The position numbers and the translations under genes are program-made. From Chitinophaga pinensis (GTDB lineage Bacteria; Bacteroidota; Bacteroidia; NS11-12g; UBA955): a stretch of DNA of 64,000 bases. The stretch lies in NCBI GenBank assembly GCA_945871905.1, contig CAMBXL010000010.1:18501-82500 (forward strand), read 5' to 3'. Within the stretch, counting starts at the first letter, position 1. Each line of letters starts with the position of its first letter. This document shows, one piece after another, positions 43,264-52,039 of this stretch. The notes below the pieces were generated by a model, which did not search any database, had not been told where the DNA came from, and was given only the letters and a program-made list of their open reading frames with translations.

Positions 43264-43842
43264 TTATTGATAGCATTTTGGTTTTAATAAAGTCGTTGGT
43301 TCCCAACCAATTATAAGGCCTTTTTGGGGGTCGATGCATTCAAAATAGGTTTTATTTCCCCAACCTCTCCTTCCAAAATTAAAATTTGGATCAGCCCCTG
43401 GAAGTGGCGGATAAACACGATTTGTTTTATATCTCATAAAGCTGAGTATATTAATGGAACTTGGCAACATTGAAATATCAATAACGACCAAACCTAAATA
43501 TGCATCTGCATACATCACATTGTTTTTGATAGAAATATCATAATTTAATGGAATATTAATAAAAGCAATAGCTTTGGGAATTTGCGGATTAGAATTATCG
43601 AAAATATGCGCCCCTTTTCCATATTCATTTACAATTAAGTACAGCTTGTAAAGGTATATTTTGCCGGGATTGTTTAAAACACGTGGTGGAGTCAAATAAA
43701 CAGAATCAACAAAATTAGTGGTGTCTTTTACATAAACTGGCTTGAACCCATCTATCACTTCAGGCACAGCATTGTAGTCATCCCTTTGGATACAACCCAT
43801 TAAGAATACGAAACTGGCAAAGGCAATAATAATTTTTTTCAC
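43264..43842 (-). CDS. LVIVD-like lipoprotein, shorter paralogue
   Basis: The 192-residue protein has a lipoprotein signal (KKIIIAFASFVFLMGC, Cys17). Two or three LVIVD-like blades follow: KIYLYKLYLIVNEYGKGAHIFDNSNPQIPK and NVMYADAYLGLVVIDISML. The C-terminal 50 residues (PPLPGADPNFNFGRRGWGNKTYFECIDP) lie outside the repeat pattern, and it has too few blades for a closed propeller alone. The start is GTG 43842. It heads the run with the 250-residue LVIVD protein and the barrel protein, and a TATATTTG box (43880-43873 on minus) could drive it. Confidence 0.7.
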   Translation of the reverse strand: MKKIIIAFASFVFLMGCIQRDDYNAVPEVIDGFKPVYVKDTTNFVDSVYLTPPRVLNNPGKIYLYKLYLIVNEYGKGAHIFDNSNPQIPKAIAFINIPLNYDISIKNNVMYADAYLGLVVIDISMLPSSINILSFMRYKTNRVYPPLPGADPNFNFGRRGWGNKTYFECIDPQKGLIIGWEPTTLLKPKCYQ

Positions 43843-43927
43843 AAGTTTGAATTTTACAAAATATTACAAATACAAATATATTTAATAATTTGAAATAAAA
43901 AATCTATTTTTTCAAATTATTGTAGCT

Positions 43928-43935
43928 TATTTTTG
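43928..43935 (+). promoter_or_regulatory. -7 element for serS
   Basis: TATTTTTG fits TAnnTTTG and lies 11 bases before ATG 43947, so the leader would be very short. No TTTG is present at the ideal upstream spacing. Confidence 0.4.
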
Positions 43936-43946
43936 CATTTAATAAC

Positions 43947-45215
43947 ATGTTAACATTAAATGCTATAAGAACCCAAACGGACGAGGTTATAGAAAGACTT
44001 TCTTTGAGAGGGAAAGACCGAAAAAACGATGTGCTTGAAATCCTTTCAACAGACGAGCAAAAAAGATCAAAACAAACAGAATTAGAGCAAGCTTTGGCAA
44101 AAAGCAATGTTTTAGCTAAAGAAATTGGTGAATTATTTAAAAGTGGTGAAGCCGAAAAAGCTAATTTGTTAAAAAATGAATCTCTTGCGCTTAAAGAAAA
44201 TATCAAATCTCTAGAGTTAGAACAATTAGACCTTGAACAATTGCTCACCGCCAAACTGTATGAACTCCCAAATACACCTAGTACAAAAGTAAAATTAGGG
44301 TATGGCGCAGATGACAATGAAACTGTTTACGAATGGGGAAATGACCCAATATTACCAGCTAATCCATTGCCTCATTGGGAACTGACAGATAAATACAAGT
44401 TAGTAGACTTTGAACTTGGTAATAAAATAACTGGAGCTGGATTTCCGGTATACACTGGGAAAGGCGCTAGACTTCAGCGTGCATTAATTAATTTCTTCTT
44501 AGATGAAGCTCTTGCAGCAGGCTATTATGAAATACAACCTCCTATTTTAGTCAACGAAGCCAGTGGTATAGGAACAGGTCAATTGCCTGACAAAGAAGGC
44601 CAAATGTACCATTCAACTATTGATAATTTATATTGTATTCCTACTGCCGAAGTTCCAATAACTAATATGTACCGAGATGTTCTTTTAAAGGAGAACGAAT
44701 TGCCAATCAAAAATGTTGGCTATACCCCTTGTTTCAGAAGAGAGGCAGGCAGTTATGGCGCACATGTGAGAGGTTTAAACAGACTGCATCAATTTGACAA
44801 AGTTGAAATTGTTCAAATAGCAAGACCCGACCAAAGTTACGAAATTCTAGAAGAAATGGTTGAACACGTTAAAGGACTATTAACCAAACTAGGTTTAAAA
44901 TTCAGAATATTAAGATTGTGTGGCGGAGACATGGGATTTGCAAGTGCTTTAACTTATGACTTTGAGGCTTGGAGTGGAGCTCAACAAAAATGGCTCGAGG
45001 TTAGCTCAACTTCCAATTTTGAAACTTTTCAAGCCAACCGATTAAAATGTAGATTTAAAAACAAAGAAGGCAAAAACGAATTAGTTCACACCTTAAATGG
45101 TAGTGCTTTGGCTTTACCTAGAATTGTTGCTTCATTGTTAGAAAATAACCAAACAGAGGATGGCATCAACCTACCAGAATGCCTCCACCCTTACTTAGGT
45201 TTCCAAAAAATATAA
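43947..45215 (+). CDS. serS: Seryl-tRNA synthetase
   Basis: The 422-residue class II synthetase charges tRNA-Ser. It has the N-terminal two-helix coiled arm (about residues 1-105), motif 2 in TPCFRREAGSYGAHVRGLNRLHQFDKVE and motif 3 near LNGSALALPRIVASLLENNQ. The length is normal. Start ATG 43947. The Kazal-type, ChaN and hydrolase genes follow within a few bases of each other on the same strand, so serS is probably the first gene of a four-gene transcript whose later members are exported or unrelated to translation. Confidence 0.95.
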   Translation: MLTLNAIRTQTDEVIERLSLRGKDRKNDVLEILSTDEQKRSKQTELEQALAKSNVLAKEIGELFKSGEAEKANLLKNESLALKENIKSLELEQLDLEQLLTAKLYELPNTPSTKVKLGYGADDNETVYEWGNDPILPANPLPHWELTDKYKLVDFELGNKITGAGFPVYTGKGARLQRALINFFLDEALAAGYYEIQPPILVNEASGIGTGQLPDKEGQMYHSTIDNLYCIPTAEVPITNMYRDVLLKENELPIKNVGYTPCFRREAGSYGAHVRGLNRLHQFDKVEIVQIARPDQSYEILEEMVEHVKGLLTKLGLKFRILRLCGGDMGFASALTYDFEAWSGAQQKWLEVSSTSNFETFQANRLKCRFKNKEGKNELVHTLNGSALALPRIVASLLENNQTEDGINLPECLHPYLGFQKI

Positions 45216-45257
45216 GTCCCTATTTTAAAAATTGCCATCATATCGACTTTACTATGT

Positions 45258-45704
45258 TTGAACTTAAATGTATTTGGGCAATTTAACAACTGTGTAAACC
45301 CTGCACGTATTCAACCGTTTTACCAATGTAATGATGCTTTTTACAATCCAGTTTGTGGTTGCAACAATGTTACATACAGAAATCAATGTGAAGCACTCAA
45401 TGTTTATGGGGTAGAGAATTGGCTCAGTGGCGTATGTTCTGGAATTCATTTAGACATATACCCCAATCCAGTAGGACCAGCAAGTCAAATTTCTATTAAT
45501 GTAAGTCATTCTGAATTTATTAATGGCAACCTTGATATAAAAATCATTGACTTGTACGGAAAAGTTTGGTATCAAAACATCCTAAACAACGTCAACCGAA
45601 TTAACTTACAAATAGACTTGTCAGCCTTAAGAACTGGCATCTACATGGTTTTTGTAACCAGTAGTGTAAGGGCTTTTCAAGTCAAAAAAATTTCAAAATA
45701 TTAA
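45258..45704 (+). CDS. Secreted Kazal-type inhibitor with T9SS sorting domain
   Basis: The frame encodes a six-Cys Kazal domain (CVNPARIQPFYQC, PVCGCNNVTYRNQCEA, WLSGVC) and then a type A T9SS C-terminal domain (LDIYPNPV, KIIDLYGKVWYQ, LRTGIYMVFV, FQVKKISKY). Kazal domains block serine proteases; export would be by the T9SS. The coordinates use the first canonical start, TTG 45258 (148 residues), which leaves no signal peptide. The same frame is open back to the serS stop, and from ATT 45222 it would give LKIAIISTLLCLNLNVFGQ, a good signal peptide (160 residues). I think that longer form is the real one. Confidence 0.75.
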   Translation: MNLNVFGQFNNCVNPARIQPFYQCNDAFYNPVCGCNNVTYRNQCEALNVYGVENWLSGVCSGIHLDIYPNPVGPASQISINVSHSEFINGNLDIKIIDLYGKVWYQNILNNVNRINLQIDLSALRTGIYMVFVTSSVRAFQVKKISKY

Positions 45705-46628
45705 ATGAATTTCAAAAAAACAATTTTTCTTATTACTGGCTTTATAGCTCTTAATTTATTAGCACAAAAAGATGCTCAATTTGTAAAAATATACGATACA
45801 AAATTAAAAAAAGAAGTAACACTCGATTCTATCTTAAAAAGAATAGCCAATTATGATGTTGTGTTTTTGGGAGAAGAACACAATGACTCTGTCGCTCATC
45901 TTATTGAATTTCAACTTTTAAAAATGATGCATCAAACCTATCCTAACACAAGTTTGTCTATGGAAATGTTTGACAGAGATGTTCAATTAGTGATGAATGA
46001 ATACCTTAAAGATATCATTAAAGAAAAACACTTCACAAAAGATGCGAGAGTTTGGTCGAATTACAAAGACTATAGACCCTTGGTAGAGTATTCTAAAACA
46101 AAACAAATAGATGTAGTTTGTTCCAATTCACCGACGCGATATACCAATCTTGTTGGTAGAAAAGGACAAGGCGCATTAAATAGCTTGGACAAAAACACCA
46201 AACAATACTTTGCACCTATTCCATACGATACTGCGTCGGGAGCTTATTACAACAAACTTGCTAATTTATTTGGACACCCAAGTCACAATGTTAAAGACAC
46301 AAGTACAAAAAAAGCGATGGTTATGCCCAAAATGAATGCCTTTAATATTATTTTAGCTCAATCGTTATGGGATGCGACCATGGCCTATTCTATTGCACAA
46401 TACCTTAAGACTAACAAAACAAAAAAAGTGTTACAAATCAATGGAAGGTTTCATTCCGATGAATATTTTGCCATAGTAACTCAATTAAATAGATACAACC
46501 AAAAATTGAAATCTTTGGTAATTTCAGTCTCTCCTAGTGAGGATTTTGATTCCCCTATTTGGACAGACCATCAACACTTAGGTGATTACATTATTTTAAC
46601 AAATCCTAGCATAAAACGAACCTTTTAA
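45705..46628 (+). CDS. ChaN-family haem-binding protein
   Basis: The 307-residue protein has a signal peptide (KTIFLITGFIALNLLAQ) and the ChaN/DUF399 pattern: VVFLGEEHNDSVAHLIEFQLL, then SMEMFDRDVQ, a middle lobe with MNAFNIILAQSLWDATMAYSIA and the HSDEYFAIVTQL end. Family members bind two stacked haems or act in iron uptake. The conserved GEEH acidic/His pair is intact. It starts at ATG 45705, directly after the Kazal stop, and the hydrolase gene follows after nine bases. No lipobox Cys is seen, so it is probably periplasmic. Confidence 0.8.
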   Translation: MNFKKTIFLITGFIALNLLAQKDAQFVKIYDTKLKKEVTLDSILKRIANYDVVFLGEEHNDSVAHLIEFQLLKMMHQTYPNTSLSMEMFDRDVQLVMNEYLKDIIKEKHFTKDARVWSNYKDYRPLVEYSKTKQIDVVCSNSPTRYTNLVGRKGQGALNSLDKNTKQYFAPIPYDTASGAYYNKLANLFGHPSHNVKDTSTKKAMVMPKMNAFNIILAQSLWDATMAYSIAQYLKTNKTKKVLQINGRFHSDEYFAIVTQLNRYNQKLKSLVISVSPSEDFDSPIWTDHQHLGDYIILTNPSIKRTF

Positions 46629-46637
46629 ACTCTAAAT

Positions 46638-47441
46638 TTGTTAAATAAAGCATTGCCACCAATTTTACATCATACCGTATACCTTCATCCAAATTCCGAA
46701 GAATGGGTTACATTTATTCATGGAGCGGGCGGAAGTAGTTCTATTTGGTTTAAACAGATAAAGGCATTTAAAAAACATTTTAACATTCTGCTTATTGATT
46801 TAAGAGGTCACGGCAAATCCAAAAAAATAGTTCCTGAAAATATCAAAAAATACACATTTTCATCCATAGGTGACGATGTAATAAATGTATTGGACCATTT
46901 AAAAATCCAAAAAAGTCATTTTATAGGCATTTCTCTTGGCACAATAATAATAAGAGAGTTAAGCGACAGATATCCTGACAGAATAAAAACATTGATTCTT
47001 GGAGGTGCCGTAATGCATTTGAATTTAAAAAGTAAAATTCTGATGCATACAGGCCATTACCTTCGCTCCATCCTTCCATATTTGATTTTATATCGCTTTT
47101 TTGCTTTTATAATAATGCCAAAAAAGAACCATAAAACCTCACGTTTGTTATTTATAGAAGAAGCAAAAAAATTGTACCAAAAAGAATTCTTAAGATGGTA
47201 CACTTTAATTGTAGAAGTAAATCCACTTTTAAAACTTTTTAAAATTAATGATTCAGGGAAACCCACTCTTTATATAATGGGAAGTGAGGACCACATGTTT
47301 TTGGCTTCAATAAAAAAACTATCGGCAAACCATCAATCTTCACAATTACAAATTATCCAAAACTGTGGTCATGTTGTAAACATAGAACAACCCGACCATT
47401 TCAATGATATAAGCATTAAATTCATTTTAAACAACGCTTAA
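46638..47441 (+). CDS. Alpha/beta hydrolase
   Basis: The 267-residue protein is an alpha/beta hydrolase. The oxyanion strand is FIHGAGGSSSIW, with IDLRGHGKS after it. The nucleophile elbow is GISLG, the acid Asp lies in GSEDHMF, and the catalytic His in NCGHVVNIEQPDHF. A lid region of about 60 hydrophobic and basic residues sits between core strands. The substrate is unknown. The start is TTG 46638 (or TTG 46653), with no ATG near the expected N-terminus. It is last of the serS run and shares a TTAA with the stop of the convergent LolD-like gene. Confidence 0.8.
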   Translation: MLNKALPPILHHTVYLHPNSEEWVTFIHGAGGSSSIWFKQIKAFKKHFNILLIDLRGHGKSKKIVPENIKKYTFSSIGDDVINVLDHLKIQKSHFIGISLGTIIIRELSDRYPDRIKTLILGGAVMHLNLKSKILMHTGHYLRSILPYLILYRFFAFIIMPKKNHKTSRLLFIEEAKKLYQKEFLRWYTLIVEVNPLLKLFKINDSGKPTLYIMGSEDHMFLASIKKLSANHQSSQLQIIQNCGHVVNIEQPDHFNDISIKFILNNA

Positions 47442-48112
47442 ATTGGGCGATTATCTACAGTTTCGATAATTTTACCATCTTTCATTATCAATTTACGGTC
47501 GGCCATATTTGCAAACTCTTCATTGTGAGTTACAATAACAAAACTGTATCCAAAGTCTTTTCTAAGATTAAGAAAAAGCTGATGTAATTCATTGGCATTT
47601 TTACTGTCTAAATTACCACTAGGTTCATCCGCAAATACTATTTTAGGTTGATTCATTAGAGCCCTTGCAACAGCACATCTTTGTTGTTCCCCGCCAGATA
47701 GCTGAGAAGGTTTGTGGTCAAATCGGTGAGACAATCCCAAATAAGTAAGTAGTTCAATTGCTCTAGGCATTGCATTTTTGAGAGAAATACCACTGATTAG
47801 AGCGGGCATACATACATTTTCCACACAAGTAAATTCAGGCAATAATTGATGAAACTGAAACACAAATCCAATGGTTTGATTTCTGAAATTCGCCAGTTGT
47901 TTTTGCGACATTTCCACAATTTGATTACCGTCGTATAGGACTTCACCCGAGCTTGGGGTGTCTAAAGTTCCTAATAATTGAAGTAAAGTTGTTTTGCCGG
48001 CCCCGGAATCTCCAACTATTGAAACTATTTCAGAATCATTAATCCTTAAATCGACAGCCTTTAAGACTTCAATACCATTGTAATGCTTTGTAATTCCTCT
48101 CGCTTCAATCAT
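47438..48112 (-). CDS. LolD-like ABC transporter ATPase
   Basis: The 224-residue ATPase has Walker A GDSGAGKTT (Lys40), the Q-loop near Gln86, the signature LSGGEQQR (138-145), Walker B IVFADEPSGNLD and the H-loop VTHN. The pattern fits the LolD/MacB subfamily that powers lipoprotein release or mechanotransmission. A permease is not next to it, as is common in Bacteroidota, where LolCE-like genes lie elsewhere. The start is ATG 48112, divergent from sucC over about 100 bases. It shares TTAA with the convergent hydrolase. Confidence 0.85.
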   Translation of the reverse strand: MIEARGITKHYNGIEVLKAVDLRINDSEIVSIVGDSGAGKTTLLQLLGTLDTPSSGEVLYDGNQIVEMSQKQLANFRNQTIGFVFQFHQLLPEFTCVENVCMPALISGISLKNAMPRAIELLTYLGLSHRFDHKPSQLSGGEQQRCAVARALMNQPKIVFADEPSGNLDSKNANELHQLFLNLRKDFGYSFVIVTHNEEFANMADRKLIMKDGKIIETVDNRPI

Positions 48113-48210
48113 GTCATGCGAAAATGGTATATTTTTTTAAATAAATCAAAAACAAAGTGGAGATTTTTTGTAAATTCGCAGCCTTAATAATAATACATTC
48201 TTTATTTATC

Positions 48211-49422
48211 ATGAATATACACGAATATCAAGCCAAGCAAATTTTAAAATCTTATGGTGTAGCCATACAAGAGGGCATTGTTGCAGAATCTGCTGAGGCA
48301 GCTGTTGAAGCAGCAAAAACAATTCAAACACAATCTGGCTCAGATTGGGTAGTTGTTAAAGCTCAAATACATGCAGGAGGAAGAGGAAAAGGAAAAACAA
48401 TTAATTCAAATCAAAAAGGAGTTGCAGTAGCAAAAAACTTAGATGATGTTAAAACCATTGCTCAAAATTTAATTGGAGATACTTTAGTAACAATTCAAAC
48501 AGGAGAAAAAGGAAAACTAGTAAGTAAAGTTTTGGTTGCTCAAGACGTATTTTATCCCGGTGCTAGCGAACCAAAAGAGTATTACATGAGTGTATTGCTT
48601 GACCGTGCTACTAGCAAAAATGTTATCATTTACACAACAGAAGGTGGAATGGACATTGAGGAGGTTGCAGAACATACACCAGAAAAAATTCACAGAGAAT
48701 GGGTTAACCCAACTATTGGTTTCCAAGCATTTCAAGCTAGAAAAATTGCTTTTAACCTTGGTTTATCAGGAACAGCTCAAAAAGAAATGGAAAAATTCGT
48801 AACAGCATTATACCGAGCTTACGACGAAACAGACAGTGCAATGTTTGAAATCAATCCAGTATTAAAAACTTCAGATGATAAAATTATAGCAGTTGATGCT
48901 AAAGTTGATTTAGATGAAAATGCATTATATCGTCACAAAGATTACGCATTACTAAGAGATGAAAGCGAAGAGGACCCAACAGAAGTTGAAGCAAAAAAAT
49001 TCAACCTTAACTATGTAAAATTAGATGGTAACGTAGGATGTATGGTTAATGGCGCAGGTTTAGCAATGGCTACAATGGATATTATTAAATTGAGCGGCGG
49101 AGAACCAGCTAACTTTTTGGATGTAGGAGGAACAGCTAATGCAGAAACTGTTGAAGCCGGTTTTAAAATCATATTAAGTGATCCCAATGTAAAAGCCATA
49201 TTAATCAATATTTTTGGCGGAATTGTAAGATGTGACAGAGTTGCACAAGGTGTTGTTGATGCATACAAAAAACTAGGCAATATCAATGTACCTATTATCG
49301 TTAGGCTTCAAGGGACTAATGCTGTAGAAGCAAAAAAACTAATTGATGAAAGTGGTTTAGAAGTTAAATCTGCTATCTTATTAAAAGAAGCAGCCGAATT
49401 AGTTAAAACGGTATTAGCCTAA
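48211..49422 (+). CDS. sucC: Succinate-CoA ligase beta subunit
   Basis: The 403-residue protein is the ADP/GDP-forming beta subunit of the TCA-cycle enzyme. It has [17 protein letters not shown], the ATP-grasp segment [21 protein letters not shown], the [25 protein letters not shown] region and [19 protein letters not shown] 48211 gives the typical start; the upstream TTG 48157 adds an unlikely leader. The alpha subunit sucD is not adjacent. A TAAATTCG box (48171-48178) is one base from the -7 consensus. A strong terminator follows the stop, so it is a single-gene unit. Confidence 0.95.
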   Translation: MNIHEYQAKQILKSYGVAIQEGIVAESAEAAVEAAKTIQTQSGSDWVVVKAQIHAGGRGKGKTINSNQKGVAVAKNLDDVKTIAQNLIGDTLVTIQTGEKGKLVSKVLVAQDVFYPGASEPKEYYMSVLLDRATSKNVIIYTTEGGMDIEEVAEHTPEKIHREWVNPTIGFQAFQARKIAFNLGLSGTAQKEMEKFVTALYRAYDETDSAMFEINPVLKTSDDKIIAVDAKVDLDENALYRHKDYALLRDESEEDPTEVEAKKFNLNYVKLDGNVGCMVNGAGLAMATMDIIKLSGGEPANFLDVGGTANAETVEAGFKIILSDPNVKAILINIFGGIVRCDRVAQGVVDAYKKLGNINVPIIVRLQGTNAVEAKKLIDESGLEVKSAILLKEAAELVKTVLA

Positions 49423-49444
49423 ATAACATCCCTTTATCATATTT

Positions 49445-49475
49445 AAAAAGCCAATATTTATGTATTGGCTTTTTA
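49445..49475 (+). terminator. Terminator after sucC
   Basis: AAAAAGCCAATA (49445-49456) pairs with TATTGGCTTTTT (49463-49474) around TTTATG: a twelve-pair stem with A and T flanks, 22 bases after the sucC stop. Confidence 0.85.
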
Positions 49476-49565
49476 AATGCCGTTTATAAAATGTTCACAA
49501 TTATCTGTGACAATAATACTAAATTGCGAATAAACTGAACTTAGTTTGTAATAAAAAATAATAAG

Positions 49566-49856
49566 ATGAGTATCATTTCAGAATTCAAAGAATTTATCAA
49601 CAAAGGGAATGTTGTTGACTTGGCGGTTGCAGTAATTTTAGGGACTGCTTTTGGTAAAATTATAACATCACTAGTAGATGATGTTATAATGCCTATAATA
49701 GCATTAGCGGGAAGCGCTAAAACTATAGAAGAGTTTAAACTAGGTCCATTATACATTGGTAAATTCCTTGGTGCAACTATTAATTTCTTAATTATTGCTT
49801 TTGTTTTATTCATTATTATCAAAGCAATAAACAAAGCTTCAAGCTTAAAAAAATAA
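49566..49856 (+). CDS. mscL: Large-conductance mechanosensitive channel, short form
   Basis: The 96-residue protein matches MscL: MSIISEFKEFINKGNVVDLAVAVILGTAFGKIITSLVDDVIMP is the amphipathic N-terminus and first helix, and INFLIIAFVLFIIIKAINK is the second. It opens under membrane tension to release solutes. It is short for the family (usually about 120-140 residues): the periplasmic loop is brief and the C-terminal cytoplasmic helix bundle is missing, ending at SLKK. The terminator begins 16 bases after the stop, so the gene truly ends here. Start ATG 49566. Confidence 0.9.
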   Translation: MSIISEFKEFINKGNVVDLAVAVILGTAFGKIITSLVDDVIMPIIALAGSAKTIEEFKLGPLYIGKFLGATINFLIIAFVLFIIIKAINKASSLKK

Positions 49857-49871
49857 TAACTTTTTATTTAA

Positions 49872-49910
49872 CCTAAAAAATGCCAAACATTATGTTTGGC
49901 ATTTTTTAGG
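49872..49910 (+). terminator. Long-stem terminator after mscL
   Basis: CCTAAAAAATGCCAAACA (49872-49889) pairs fully with its complement (49893-49910) around a three-base loop, an eighteen-pair stem. The A/T flanks inside the stem suit termination on either strand. Confidence 0.85.
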
Positions 49911-49930
49911 TTAAAATTTTAAAAATATAA

Positions 49931-50952
49931 TCAAAACTTATATTACTAATCTCAATAATCTTCTTTAACTACAACAATACAAAAGCACAGGATGAGGAAT
50001 TAAAAAAATGGCAGTCGACAAAGCAGCACTTAAAAACATAAAGGATACTGGTTGGATTAAAGGCGGCTTTTTTAGCACGAATATCTCAAATACTGCCTTT
50101 TCCAAATGGTCTCAAGGGGGCACACACAATACAGGTTTGATTTCAAACGCCAATTTATTTGCAACATACCATCCTGCAAACGACAAATTCATCTGAGGAA
50201 AATATATTGAACTAGCTTATGGGGTTATAAGTAGAGGAGAATCTACCATAGATGAACCAACAAATCCAGGCACAAGAGTTAAAAATCCATTTGTAAAAAA
50301 CGAGGATAAACTTATCTTTCTCTCAAAATATGGCCGAAAAAATCAATAAAAATTTAAACTATTCAGCACTTATGAGTTTGAATACACAATTATGCCATAG
50401 TTGGGCTCCAGATGATATACTAAGAAGAAATAACCATGTTTCAAACTTTTTGGCACAAGGATTTGGGTTCCTTTCTGTGGGTTTTGATTATAAGCCAAAG
50501 ACCTATTTCTCTATATACGCCTCTCCTGTGACTGCCAAATACACCATTGTAAGAGAAAAAAGACTTGCCGATTCAGGATTATATGGCATGGAAAAAGCTT
50601 TATTTATACTGCAGGCACAAAAATTAAAAATGGTCAAACCTTAAGAAATGAGATTGGTTGGCACTTCAACATTTCGGTAAATAGAGATATTGCTAAAAAC
50701 ATAAATTATCAAACCAGGTTGGAGTTGTTTCAAAACTACAAAACAATGCAATTAATAAAAATGGACCGAAATTGTCAAAACACCATCAATATGAAAGTCA
50801 ACAAATATGATACAGTTTCATTAATAAATCAATTAATTTGGGATTGGGACGTAGATGTAAGTTCAACTATGGAAGGGGTGCAAAAAAAAATTCAAATTAA
50901 AAACTTTTTGGGAGTAGGATTCACCGCAAAATTTGGCAATAAGTTGTTTTAA
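49931..50952 (+). pseudogene. Decayed DUF3078 family gene
   Basis: Across three frame segments the DUF3078 pattern can be followed: AQDEELKKWQ, then GWIKGGFFSTNISNTAFSKWSQGG, DKLIFLSKYGRK, NYSALMSLNTQLC, ASPVTAKYTIVREKRLADSG, TLRNEIGWHFNISVNRDIAK and the end FLGVGFTAKFGNKLF. It is broken by frame changes near 50008, 50340 and 50620 and by TGA at 50194 where the family has Trp (KFI-stop-GKYIELAYG). The signal-peptide region has no start codon (a stop lies at 49928-49930). Two of the shifts fall in A-runs. The intact family gives outer-membrane proteins of unknown role. Decay looks fairly recent, since the family match is still good. Confidence 0.85.
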
Positions 50953-50993
50953 ATGTTTATCTTTGAATTAACATTACAATACAATGTTCATTA

Positions 50994-51608
50994 ATGTCAA
51001 AGTTAGAAATAAACGTAAGTAATCCTGAGGAAAAAAAACTGAAAATTGCGGCTGAAATCCTCAGCAGTAATAAACTTATAATTTGTCCAACAGACTCATA
51101 TTATGCTATTGTGTGTTTACTTTCCAACAAAAATGGAATTGAACAAATCTGTAAAATTGTAGGCAAAAAACCTGAAAAGGCAAATTTATCTATTTTATGC
51201 TTTAGTCTCAAAAATATCAGTGATTTTACTTTACAATTTAGTAAAAGTATATATAAAATTTTAAACAAAAACCTACCGGGACCTTATACTTTTATTATGA
51301 GAGCCAATAACAAGGTTCCTAAACTGTTTTTAAACAAAAAGAAAACCATTGGTATCAGAGTTACCTCGAATAAAATTACCGAAAAATTAATAGAAATGGT
51401 CAACGAACCCTTGGTTTGTTCATCCATTCCACTCAATGAAGAATCGGAATACAAGCACCACATTGATGAAATTTTAGCATTATATAGCAACAAAGTTGAT
51501 CTTATAATAGATGGTGGAGATTGTCCAAACAAAGGTTCTGCCGTAATTGACTGTTCAGGAGAGGAACCTGAGTTAATAAGAGAGGGTTATTTACCGCTAA
51601 TCATTTAA
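50994..51608 (+). CDS. Sua5/YciO/YrdC-family protein
   Basis: The 204-residue protein has the YrdC fold: ICPTDSYYAIVCL as the nucleotide-binding strand, KKPEKANLSILCF, LPGPYTFIMRAN, KKTIGIRVTSN and the end GSAVIDCSGEEPELIREG. True threonylcarbamoyl-AMP synthases carry a KxR-SxN set; this one has KKPEK and SSIPLNEE, closer to YciO. It may thus be a relative of the tRNA t6A enzyme rather than the enzyme itself. Start ATG 50994, 41 bases after the DUF3078 remnant. It is followed by zapA after 83 bases. Confidence 0.82.
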   Translation: MSKLEINVSNPEEKKLKIAAEILSSNKLIICPTDSYYAIVCLLSNKNGIEQICKIVGKKPEKANLSILCFSLKNISDFTLQFSKSIYKILNKNLPGPYTFIMRANNKVPKLFLNKKKTIGIRVTSNKITEKLIEMVNEPLVCSSIPLNEESEYKHHIDEILALYSNKVDLIIDGGDCPNKGSAVIDCSGEEPELIREGYLPLII

Positions 51609-51691
51609 GATTGGTCTCAAATATTTCAAAAAAATAAAAAAAAAGTGTATAATTGCATTGATTTTTAAAAAACAAAAGCAAACGATTAGTC

Positions 51692-51988
51692 ATGTCTAAC
51701 GATATATCCATAAAAGTAAACATTGGTGATAGGATGTATCCACTTAGAATAAAAGCAAATGAAGAAGAAAATGTGAGGAAAGCTGCCAAATTATTAAATG
51801 AAAAAATGGCATTTTTTAACGCAAATTTTTCTATTAAAGATAAAATAGATGGTTTGGCAATGGCGGCATTGGAATATGCTGTTGACACATTGAACAAACC
51901 AAATACAACAAAAGAAACAGTATCAGTTGAAATTGATTTATCACCCATTGAAAATCAAATAACTGAAATTGAATCTATCTTAAGCTAA
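51692..51988 (+). CDS. zapA: Cell division protein ZapA
   Basis: The 98-residue protein fits ZapA: the beta strand ISIKVNIGDRMYPLRIKANEEENVRKAAKLLNEKM, then the long dimerisation helix containing IDGLAMAALEYAVDTLN. It bundles FtsZ filaments at the division ring. The C-terminus is short, ending ESILS. The start ATG 51692 follows a long A-run. RNase Y follows after 51 bases, the usual zapA-rny order of Bacteroidota; I see no 6S RNA-like hairpin in that gap. Confidence 0.85.
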   Translation: MSNDISIKVNIGDRMYPLRIKANEEENVRKAAKLLNEKMAFFNANFSIKDKIDGLAMAALEYAVDTLNKPNTTKETVSVEIDLSPIENQITEIESILS

Positions 51989-52039
51989 AGCTAATTATTG
52001 TTTTTTTTATTTTAATCTCACCCTAAATAAAAAAACAAA

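Noticed and set aside
50194..50196. TGA read as tryptophan in the DUF3078 gene
   Set aside because: Other genes end in TGA (for example at 9784 and 10462) and Trp is TGG elsewhere; the gene also has frameshifts, so it is decay, not recoding.
51989..52039. Possible 6S RNA between zapA and rny
   Set aside because: The gap is 51 bases, too short, and shows no long bulged hairpin.
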